Source: Vitis vinifera (lineage: Eukaryota > Streptophyta > Magnoliopsida > Vitales > Vitaceae). Taken from it: 64,000 nt of DNA. The notes below the pieces were generated by a model that saw only the letters and a program-made list of their open reading frames with translations, did no database searches and was not told the origin of the DNA. A program made the translations under genes and the position numbers. The stretch lies in assembly GCF_030704535.1 (NCBI RefSeq), contig NC_081808.1, positions 20,758,501 to 20,822,500 of the forward strand, in the 5' to 3' direction. This document shows, one piece after another, positions 1-9,305 of this stretch; within the stretch, counting starts at the first letter, position 1; every line of letters starts with the position of its first letter.

Positions 1-1110
1 AATACCTTTAGCCATTATTTGGGAACCATTAGCTAAAGTAACAGTAGGTAAGGCACAGGTAGTAGTAATAGAGGAGAAAATGTGTTTATTACCAGAGATA
101 TGATCAGATGCTCCATAATCTAGAATCCACGGGCCAAGAGAAGAAGATTGAGTAAAGCAAACTGAGACATTACCAGTTTGGGCAACAGAAGCTGATGTGG
201 CTGCCTAATATCGGAGATAGGCATCATAATCACTACCAGTAAGGGTGATACTCTAAGATGTGGAGCTCGCAGCGGAGTCAAGTCGAGATAGTAGAGGATT
301 AAATAACTGAGCAATGTGGGCAGTGCGAGGAGGTCGTCCATGTAATTGATAGCAACGATCTCAAGTGTGACCAAGCTTATTACAATAGGTGCACTAAGGA
401 CGTTGTCCTCAACCCCGATTGCCACTACGTCCTCCTCGAGAGTTAGTCTGAGAGGCTAACACAAATGAATCTGAAGGACCATCAGTCGACAAGGTCTGAG
501 TAGAGGAGAGGCATAAGAGACGAGCGAACACATCATCCAAAGATGGTACTGATGGACTAGCAAGAATCTGATCTCGAACAGACTCAAGATTTGGACGAAG
601 TCCAATGAGGGTTAACACCATAAATAACTTGTCAGTCTGTATTTGTTGAGCTTCAGCACCATTAGTAAAGGGCATCAAAGTTAAGAACTCCTCCTTAAGA
701 GATGCAATCCGGCCAATATAAGTTGACAGATCCATGTTCTGCTGTCTCACATGAACAATATCAGAAACCACCTTATAAAATCGTTGAATATCATTTGTGT
801 ATAATCCTTTAGCCTGAGTCCAAAATTTAAAGCAGGTTTTGTAGGCACGAAGATGATGGAAAATTTTGGGATCAACAAATTGCCATAATATGCTGCATAA
901 TTGTGCATCGATCTTCTTCCATTGCACTTTGTCAACATCAGGTATAGCATCCTCAGGTGTAACAAGATGATCCTCATAACCTTGGCCCATAAGCCAGAGT
1001 TCCACGGACGCTGACCATGAGAGATATTTCTCACTACCAATCAATTTTTCCAATGTGATAGTAGGAGATCCAGAGATGACGGATGTAAAAATGGGATTTT
1101 TAGTCGCCAT
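1..1110 (-). pseudogene. Copia gag (UBN2-type) and start of pol, degenerate
   Basis: On the minus strand a gag-like frame starts at ATG 1110 and runs to about 409. It carries the plant Copia Gag signatures LSWSASVELWLMGQGYEDHL, TCFKFWTQAKGLYTND, VLTLIGLRPNLESVRDQIL and SLDDVFARLL. The frame then breaks; the CCHC-knuckle region (CTYCNKLGHT, DRCYQLHGRPP) is readable at about 300-400 but with stops. The aspartic-protease-like start (WILDYGASDHISGNK) is readable near 85-130, with Tyr where the second element has Ser. The stops and frame change mean this copy is not autonomous. The leader 1111-1740 contains several short plus-strand ORFs that I regard as chance. Confidence 0.85.
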
Positions 1111-1754
1111 ATCCACTTCATCTGAGTTGAATTACGTTTGGATCGAAGAGAGCCCTAAAGGGAGGTCGGATCACAACTGTGGAAGAAGAACCTGGTATGT
1201 CGGGACCCAAACAAAGGAGAAAAGTGATTGGGGATGAAGAAGAGGCCTTCCTAAGGCACACACAGGTCTCAGCCAAGGAAGGGAGCTGTCGTCGAAGGCT
1301 GAAAGAAGACCCACAGAGGCTGAAATGCCAAAAAAATGGAGAAGCAGGGTTCGGAGAGGACTGACGGAGGCATAGAAGTGCAAGACGGCGCCGAACAAGC
1401 CTGCTGGAAGAAGCCCAGCACCGGAAAGTGGGCCACGCGCCGGCGCGTGGGATTCAGGCCGCCGAAGAAGAATGGCGCGTGGGAGGGTTTTTGGCTCCGG
1501 TGCGTTGAGAAAAGTTGTAGATCTCCTCTTTGCGCTCCTGATGATGTGGTCGGTGTCGGGAAATGCCGCTAGAAAAAATCACCGGAAAAATGTTGATAGT
1601 GATGAGGGTTTTCTGACCATGATATGGCTTACTAGAAAGCTTTGGGAGATGGAAAAGGTGACCGGAATGAAACACGGTCACTGGACGGATTCCCGGAATT
1701 AATTACACGAGTAAGCCAGAAAGAATAAAGTTTTCTCCCTTGGCTCTGATACCA

Positions 1755-1914
1755 TGTTGAAAGAGAGAGAGAGAACCTTAATTCTCATTCATATTCTTAA
1801 CTTCTTACAATAGGGAAATATATATACAAGGCTAGGTTGACCTAACTACCATATATGTGACCTATATTAAGAAATGAAAGAAACTTGTACACTATAAATA
1901 CATCATATTCAACA
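1755..1914 (-). repeat. 5' LTR of Copia element 1
   Basis: 160 bp with TG...CA ends and a 7-bp terminal inverted repeat (TGTTGAA/TTCAACA). A TATA-like TATTTATAGT lies near its 5' end on the minus strand. It is adjacent to the tRNA-iMet primer-binding site at 1741-1754, which fixes the boundary. Confidence 0.88.
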
Positions 1915-2144
1915 ATTTGATTAGAATTTTGGACAAAGGGAGAGATTCGAACATTACTTGATATTTCAAACATATTGAGAAAATAAAAGTAGAGAAAACA
2001 TGGGAGAACCAACTATGAAGGTTGTATTTCTCTATGTCAATTTCGTCCATGAAGGTCAAGAACTATTAAAGCTAGTGCAAAGAATCTTGCACCTGGTTAC
2101 AACAATTAAGTTTGAAGAATAGAGAGAATTTTAACAAAAACCTT

Positions 2145-2350
2145 TCTTTGATACCCTGTGAAAAATCATGGAATTGTATTTCTTGTATTGCTAAAGGAAT
2201 TTACAATGAATATATAGGGTTTACAAGGAAAACAATAAAAGAAAATAATCCTACCATACATGGAATGTAGACACCGTAAGTCAACTATATAAATAAGGAA
2301 GGAATCCTTAGTTTGTAACCCTAATTTTGTCACTGATTTGCTGCCGTAAT
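2145..2350 (-). repeat. Possible third Copia LTR remnant
   Basis: The string tttgataccctgtgaaaa at about 2148-2165 resembles the complement of a tRNA-iMet primer site (tctgatacca) joined to an LTR end TGTGAAAA, the same arrangement as 24911-24926. What follows (2159-2350) is AT-rich, with a TATA-like atataaataag near 2287. No second LTR, internal domain or target duplication is seen. A short 21-bp direct duplication (caattaatcacaattagtta) follows at about 2379-2421. The call rests on the PBS-LTR junction likeness only. Confidence 0.35.
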
Positions 2351-3225
2351 TTATAGCATGTATAAGCTGAAAATTTTCAATTAATCACAATTAGTTAAAT
2401 TGTCAATTAATCACAATTAGTTAAGCTGTCAATCAAGCTATCAATTTACACAATCAACCAACATTTTTATTTAATTAAATTTTTTTTAAACATCAATTAT
2501 TCTTTTTTAATAAAAACATTTTTAAAATACACCTTCTTGACATAAAATTCAATCTTAGAGAAACAGTAACTACTATTTCTACTTTTTCTACCGCTAAACA
2601 CAGTTGCCAAACACTATTCTAAACAGGCCCATGGGAGATGACTTATAGTTCCTCTTTCACTTTTATCGTTATGAGGATAGTCGCTGCTTATGACCTTAAC
2701 TTATGTTTGCTTCTTGAAGAAAATACAAGTTATGATCACAAAGCCTATCAAAAAAAAAAAAAAAATGCATATTTTCTTCCAAAATCATTAAGTTTTCATG
2801 GATATTATTCATATGGGGTTTACAGGTAATTTGTGTCAAGTTCTGAGGATGTGGGCTTTAAATTCATCGCATCTGTAAAATGCAAGTCAATAGCGACTAA
2901 CATTTTTTCTGTGTTTTGTAACACTGAGCATGAAAAGTATCATAGTTGCTATTTATAGTATATTAGTATTGGACAAGAACTCTCTGAAGGAAACTGGGAG
3001 AGTAGGTCATTTAGTTCTTCCTCACAGCACACGGGCGTTGTGTCTTTTCCTTTCATAGGCCAATGGATCAGCCTAGTTTTGCTCATCATAGGGAATGGAC
3101 ACATGCATGCATATGCTTGCATACATTTATGCACATGGAAATCTCCGTTGGTTCTTGTTGGTGCTGAGCATGATGATGATCATGGTGTCTGTTCTATGTT
3201 GAACAGGTAAGAGGTTTGACTGACA

Positions 3226-3230
<5 letters not shown>

Positions 3231-3267
<37 letters not shown>
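3231..3267. repeat. (TG)n microsatellite next to a splice acceptor
   Basis: About 18 uninterrupted TG dinucleotides end 6 nt before the AG (3272-3273) that starts the first visible MORC exon. They occupy the place where a polypyrimidine tract is expected. Confidence 0.95.
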
Positions 3268-3270
<3 letters not shown>

Positions 3271-3273
3271 CAG

Positions 3274-5049
3274 GACATAAGGTTAAGAGATGAAGCAAAT
3301 CGTGGAAGTTTGTCAAAAGTACCCAAAAAAGTAGCTGAACTCCAATCCCATATTTCCTATTGCATCAGATATTCATTAAGGGTAACTGTTTGAATTTTGG
3401 TTTCATGTATTTGGTTTTTATTCACAAGAATTTACATGTTTAACACACCCAAATGGTACTAAATTATTAATATATTTCTGTGCAGGCATATGCTTCCATT
3501 TTGTACCTCAGAAAATTTACAAACTTCCAAATTATACTAAGAGGGAAGCCTGTGCAGCAGTTTAATATAGCAGATGAGTTGAAGTATCCAAAAGTAGTTA
3601 TTTACAGGCCACAGCATAATACTGCATTAAAAGAGGTAACATGCATGGTGGAAGAAAAATACACATGCATATCTTATGCACTATCAAATGTTAATCATAT
3701 CCTATGCTCTTATTTACTTTAAATTGATTTTTGGTGCTAACTTAGATAATTTATAGGTGGTTCTTATGTATCATAAAGTTCTCGTTGTATTCATTCAATC
3801 CAGACTAGTCTAAGATGAGACAAATTTGTGTTGTAAGTTTTTGGAATTGGTGACTTTGTTGTGAACATTTTCTCCCCTCTCTCATAAAGCTATGGAATAA
3901 AGAACATATAAAAGTATTTTTCAGCATGAAGGATGGGGAAGGGGAGAGAAAAGGGTGAAAGTGGAGACAAGAAAAAGTGTGATATCCCACATCAAATAGG
4001 GAAAAAGGTTCTTGACACTATGTGTATGGACTCCTTTTAGCCTTGTAGATGTGTTTTAAAGGATGAGGGCTTATTGGGCTCAGAGTGGATAATATTTATA
4101 CGGGAGGGAGTGAATCATTACAAATGGTATCAAAGCTGAGACGTGAAGAGTGTGTCGTGTTTGCATGCGATGACAGGGTGGGGGGTATTTGATTGTGATA
4201 TCCATCATCAAATAAGGGGAAAAAGTTCCTATGTATAGACTCCTCTTAAACTGTAGATGCTTTTTAAAGTTGTAATGGGCTAGACGGCCTAGAGTGAACA
4301 ATATCTACGTGGAAGGGAGTGGGTCGTTACAAAAAGGCTTGGTTGAAAAGCTTTTACTTCCTTTGTCTTGTTCCCCTTTTTATACGAAGGTTCTTCATCA
4401 TTAATAGATTAATTTAACCCACTCAGCTACTCTTACTAATAAATTCTAGAATTGGGGAAGTATTCTTAACTATTTAATCAATGCCATATGACCACCTAGT
4501 AGAATTGAAAACAGAGACATGGATTGAATCTCTTGGCAGTCACCTAACTAAATTCTGTGCAAATGCCTAATTGCTCCTCCTTGGAAAACCCATGAGTATA
4601 AATGCTTAATGTATTATAACTTTTTTTTCTTTCTTCCTTTTGACCTCTCTAGATTTATTCAGGATGAAAGTTAGATGTACAACAATCAATATATTTCATA
4701 TTGTGTGTGTCTAGATTGAACTATTCGTGCACCATGGGTTTTATAACAGTATAATTGGAATCAATAGACCATTTCCATTCCACAAGTTGATGAAATCTAA
4801 TAGCTCCCGCACAGATTTGTTACTTCAGTGTCTTCTTTTTGGGATAAAAATGCAGGTATTTTATGTTTTTTTAGGGTTGGTTTCTTGTTTTGCCTGGTGT
4901 TATGGTTCTGTGGTAATTGAGGTGGTTTTCTTCTTCTTTTTCCCCACATTTTCATTTGCTTACTCTCTTGTGGATTAATGGAGATTCTTATTTCAAACTA
5001 AAAAGGAAGTTAGGGGTACGAATTCTCATGTTATCAATAGATGGTTAAG

Positions 5050-5117
<68 letters not shown>

Positions 5118-8100
5118 ATTTTATAATTACATTTTGGATAGAGACTTGGTGTAAGGGTTTTAAACATTGAATTGGGGTTAATCTCTGGTAGATTCAGAGT
5201 TGGGATTGATTCATTGAAGATGGCTGAAGTTAACAAAGTTTGAAACCAAAAAGTATCTAGATTTGTAATAGAAGTAACTTTGGAAGTGAAAGTATTCATG
5301 GAAATTTGTGAAATTTAAACATGTTTGGTTGTTTTGGTTTAGGCTTCCATGGAAACCACCATTGGGTTTATAAAAGAGGCACCTGCTCTTGGAGTTTCGG
5401 GTTTCAACGTGTACCATAAAAATCGCCTCATCAGGGTATGTTTTCGTAATGATTGAGTGAACTTTCTTTTATTATAATAATTTGATCTGAATCTTGCTTT
5501 CTGGTGAGTGTACCTCAAATTAGTGACTCTGAAGTTGATCTTATATAAATGTATGAAAGGTTTAAAGTTTGTATTTAGTTGAACTATGGCAAATAGGGTG
5601 GTGGAATTAGTTTATGTGAGTTTAACAAATATTACCAAGAAGATTGCTTTGAACTTTGTGTAGTAGGTAGTGGCATATAAATGTATTCCTTATATGGTGA
5701 GTTTGTTTTGCTTTGTTTCAGCCCTTCTGGAAGGTTACAAGTGATGGTTCTTCAAAAGGGAATGGTGTCGTTGGTATGTTTTCCTCTACATTTTATGTTC
5801 TCAAACATTTTCCTTATGATCTAGTCATGCATTGCTTGAATGCATATGTTGCAGGAGTTCTTGAAGCTAATTTTATAGAACCAGCGCATGACAAACAGGA
5901 TTTTGAGAGATCATCTCTGTTTATCCGTCTCGAAACAAAGCTGAAACAAATGCTAATGGACTACTGGTTTGTTTCGTCCGTTTGGTTTACCTGCTCACAC
6001 TAGTTCTTGATTAAATTTTGAAGATAAGCAATGAGAATTTGGGGAATTCCATATTATCTAAAATCAGTGTATCTCTTTGCCATCTTTTTAGGATGTCATA
6101 AAAGGACATTTTCTCAATCTTTTGCTATCTTTTCTAACAAGGGCTCCATTCTGTGTGATGATTTTATTTAAGGGATGAATTTAAGTCTCCAAAAGCCATT
6201 GAAACTTGATGGAATAACTTAGGGGCTATTCAGAAGCTTTTCTTGAAAACACTTGTATGTTCAACATAAAACAGTTTTCTAACTTGCGAAATACATTTGA
6301 CAAATTTTTAATAGAAAACAGTTCTTTGAGAGCAAATTTGGGGTGTTTTAGATTGTTTCTTGTAGAGTATTTTGAGCAACAATTGAAAAGATGTAGAATA
6401 CTTAAGGAATTTTTGCATTATACATAAATGTATGGTACCTTTATGGAGAATAAGCCGAGAAAATTATTTTTTATATTTGCATTCCCAAACAAAATTTTGT
6501 TCTTGAAAACAATTGAGAGCTGTTTATTAATAACCATTCTCAAAAACTATTTTTTGAGAGTTGTTTTCAAAATATTGCTAAATAGGCCATTAAATTCTTA
6601 GAATGTTGGAAGCCTTTTTACCATTCACCTTTGATGTTGTTTAAAAATTTCAGTAGCTGTGGAGTATACATGGCTCAGCTAACAAGAAATGTCTCTTATG
6701 TTTATATTAACCAGTTAACTATGAGTGGTATTCTTCTATTAAATTTCAATATTGGAGCAAACTGATATTATTTTGACTTGATGGAATTTGTTCTGAACAA
6801 GGCAGGAAAAGCAACTGTCATTTAATGGGACATCAACCTCCAGGTTCCAGGGTACAGAACATGCAAAAGAAACATCCTGCTCAATCACCTGTCGGACATG
6901 CAGCTCATATACAGAAACAGTTGCCGGCTAATCAACACATTGTTGGTCTTACGGCTAATACCAAAAAGGAGATGAATCTAGATCAACCTATCAACTGTCT
7001 CACAGCTAATCTGGGGCAGGATGTGGATAATGTGCAACCTGGAAACAGATGCAGAACTAGTGTCCGAGAAGAATTGCCTGCTGTTCAACCCATTATTGGA
7101 CTCAGAGAGGTAAGTCATATTGGGCCTTGTCAACACAACTATTTTATACATTTTGAAGTATCTCTATACCATGGGTCAAAACTAATATTTTCACAACTAG
7201 ATTGGTCATTGAACTGAAAAAAAAGGTTGCTAGGTCCTGGATCATGAATTGAACCATTGGTTTAACCATGGTCAAATTGTAATGTTAGTATGATATTATA
7301 AATATATAATTTATATATTATTAAAATAAATAAATAAATAAATAAATAAATATATATATATATATATATATAATTAAACAATAAACAAAAAATTAATACT
7401 GATTTTAAAAGTGAATTTTAAATTTTCTAATTTTCACAGTATCAATAAAAAATTAAATATACAACCATTTTTATCTTCAAATTAAAATAATTTCATAATT
7501 TCAATTTTTATATCTAAGACAGGAGCAAAATGATGTCATTTATAGTTAAAATGACATCATTTTGAAGTAGAAAATGGATGATTAAAAAAAAAAAGTTGTT
7601 TTTGTAAAATGTGACCCATTGTCAAATTGTTAAATTGTGACCCATTGTCTCAAGGATTGAAAAAAAGGAACAGGAGTTTAAAAAAACTACCCTGGAGTGT
7701 AAGCTTGAACTGTAAATCTAATATGTATTGATGGGTGGGTGAGTCTTCCATTTATGTCTTTATTTAAAATTCCGTTCTTTTACAGGAATCTTCTTATATT
7801 CATCACTTTAATTATGATAAAGTTATTCAGTTGTAATTCATGATTGAATTCAACATGCTGCAGGGATCCTTTAAAGAAGTGACATCTGCTGATGGTTCTG
7901 GGCTCATATCAGTTGATAAGATATGTGAAGAGAACATACAACTATTTATGAGGTAAATATTATACATTCAATCTAGTAATCTGGGATTTTGTTGCAGGAA
8001 CATGCCCTGGTTTCTTGGACATCTTCAGGTGTCAATTATGAAAAACTGCATCCAGGGTTCAAAATGTCAGTTTTGCTTTCAGTACAGAATGTCCATTCTG

Positions 8101-8740
8101 TTGTAACATTTAAAAAACATAATAGGTTAAAAAGAAGGGGGGCTACCATCATAATATGAATATGCCTTTGCTTTTTTAAATTCAATGTTGTCTTCCAAGA
8201 TATTTTTTGTTCAGTTTAAGGGGGGTTTGGTTTGGTGTGGGATGCACATTATCATCCGTTTGACCCCCCTCAAGTTGAACAATTAGAATGGGGGATAGGG
8301 TCAATTGGTTTAGACTCTCATACTTCGCATTGCCTACTCCCTCCTCTCCCATGATGCTCCTACTTCAATTGGCATTTTGCATAGACTAACTGATTTGCTT
8401 ATTTGTTTTAATCAAATTGGCTTGAGAGTTGCATGTTATGTTGCTTCTGTGTTTGCATCAATGGGACATGCTTTTGCAGGTGTGAGGAACACATGCGGAA
8501 GGAGAATGAATTAAAACAAACGGTGGGTGAATTATTGTTTGTTGCCCATGGCTTCAAATTTTAAGGCATTAATATTTGAGTATCAATACCTAATAGTAAG
8601 TGATGTTTGTTTGTTGGTATGAATAGATATCAGAATTAGAGAGGAAGTTGGAGGAGGCCAAGAAGAAGTGTGCTCAACTTTCTTCACACCTGGAAATTAG
8701 AAGGAAGCAAAGGATTTTGAAGTCAACTGAAAAGATTTAA
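3274..8740 (+). CDS. MORC-family (microrchidia) GHKL ATPase, C-terminal nine exons
   Basis: Plant MORC proteins act in the nucleus in transposon silencing, chromatin compaction and immunity. Exons inferred: 3274-3381, 3486-3635, 5343-5435, 5722-5773, 5855-5966, 6806-7109, 7864-7952, 8480-8522, 8627-8740. Phases close perfectly (1065 nt, 354 aa plus TAA). Visible are the S5-fold part of the MORC core (SILYLRKFTNFQIILRGKPV, FNIADELKYP, TIGFIKEAPALGVSGFNVYH, NRLIRPFWKV, GVLEANFIEPAHDKQDFER), a variable linker rich in Q/N/P (exon 6), and a C-terminal coiled coil (RCEEHMRKENELKQT, ISELERKLEEAKKKCAQL). This resembles the MORC4/5/7 branch more than MORC1/2/6. The GHKL ATPase domain (Bergerat motifs) is absent from the window. 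It should lie left of position 1, beyond the Copia at 1-1914, unless the gene is truncated. Intron 2 (3636-5342) holds a TRIM and a (CT)30 repeat. Confidence 0.88.
3978..4331 (+). mobile_element. Complete TRIM (terminal-repeat retrotransposon in miniature)
   Basis: LTR1 3978-4122 and LTR2 4194-4331 share TGTGATATC...TTACA ends. Between them are only 71 bp: a primer-binding site at 4125-4135 (tggtatcaaag, initiator tRNA-Met type) and a purine-rich tract ending before LTR2 (gacagggtggggggta, about 4172-4187). The element is flanked by a 5-bp direct repeat AAAAG (3973-3977 and 4332-4336), the expected target duplication. It has no coding capacity and would rely on enzymes in trans. It sits in sense orientation in intron 2 of the MORC gene. 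LTR divergence is visible, so it is not recent. Confidence 0.88.
5053..5112. repeat. (CT)30 microsatellite
   Basis: Sixty bases of uninterrupted CT in MORC intron 2, immediately followed by tttt. Such long perfect tracts are usually polymorphic. Confidence 0.95.
6220..6590. repeat. Possible non-autonomous hAT-like MITE in a MORC intron
   Basis: The segment begins near ggggctattcagaa and ends near gttttcaaaatattgctaaatagg, with a gttttc/gaaaac-rich composition at both ends. It resembles the segments at 18190-18600 and 52930-53340, which also open with 'ttggtaattgttttc' or 'agtaattgttttt' and close with 'ctcaaataggtcc'-like text. No clean target duplication was identified, so this is a family-resemblance call only. 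Confidence 0.3.
7318..7371. repeat. (AAAT)n/(AT)n microsatellite
   Basis: A run of aaat units followed by about ten AT dinucleotides inside a MORC intron. Nearby, 7527-7541 and 7549-7563 form a short inverted repeat around aaaatgatgtcattt. Confidence 0.85.
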
Positions 8741-9081
8741 TAGAACTACCTTGTAAAGCACTCAGGGGACTAGAATGACACCTAACAAATTAAGGTCTCT
8801 AATAGTTGTTACTTCGGTGTGAGGGGATTAGGTCAACAATTGGCCTTATTGCTTTTTTCCTCAAAATTTTGAAGGGAATTGTATATTGGTTTTAGTCCTT
8901 TTTTTGTGGTGTACGGAACTAGCTACAAATTAGCTACGTTGTTTCAAATGTGGTTTATAGAAATAGAAATTATTGTCTTTTATGCTCCATGGGATTGCCT
9001 CAATATGAAAGTTTTGAGCCAAAATTGTAACAATCAAACAAACCCTCCATACCAAGGTCGGGGATCGACGTTGATACCATT
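8741..9081. other. MORC 3' flank, no gene
   Basis: This is the presumed 3' UTR and flank of the MORC gene. Short ORFs here have no recognisable domain. The last 20-40 bp form the internal part of the inverted TRIM that follows (gggtttgtttgat-like tract on the minus strand). Confidence 0.6.
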
Positions 9082-9216
9082 TGTAACAACTCACACCCAA
9101 CCATGTAGATATTTTTGGATCCAAATAGACTCTCACGACTTCAAAACATGTTTATAAGGTTAAGAAGAACCTATAGTGTCAGAAACTTTCTCCTCTATCC
9201 GATATGAGATATCACA
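9071..9216 (-). mobile_element. TRIM LTR with primer-binding site, second copy
   Basis: On the minus strand, TGTGATATC at 9216 opens a 135-bp LTR ending TTACA at 9082. It is followed by atggtatcaa (9080-9071), the same LTR-PBS junction as the TRIM at 3978-4331. It also shares ggttcttctta/ctatgt-like interior words with that copy. On the far side the purine-rich tract near 9043-9058 is followed by tgttac, suggesting that a short piece of a second LTR survives. This is the same family in opposite orientation, just 3' of the MORC gene. Confidence 0.75.
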
Positions 9217-9305
9217 AAACTAATCATCTTTTCGAAATAAATGTCACCTCTAGTACCTTTTGAAAACTTATATTCAAAGAAGTCTTGTTATTGTCACATC
9301 ATTTT

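Larger units (their letters stand above)
1..1914 (-). mobile_element. Ty1/Copia LTR retrotransposon, 5' part (truncated by window edge)
   Basis: Reading on the minus strand, a 160-bp LTR (1914 to 1755) with TGTTGAA...TTCAACA ends is followed directly by a primer-binding site matching initiator tRNA-Met (1754 to 1741, TGGTATCAGAGCCA). A GC-rich leader of about 630 bp follows, then gag from 1110 down to position 1. The sequence at 1-60 aligns with 23123-23180 of the second Copia element, so the protease/integrase part continues off the left edge. The LTR is of similar size to, but clearly different in sequence from, the second element's LTR, while gag is closely similar. It lies antisense to the MORC gene and probably inside one of its introns. 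The target duplication cannot be checked because the left end is missing. Confidence 0.9.

Noticed and set aside
4715..4978. Open stretch in MORC intron 2 that could be an extra exon (bounded by ttctag-like and cag sites).
   Set aside because: The flanking exons join in phase into a sequence typical of the family (HNTALKE then ASMETTIGFIKEAP) without it, and the stretch has no MORC similarity.
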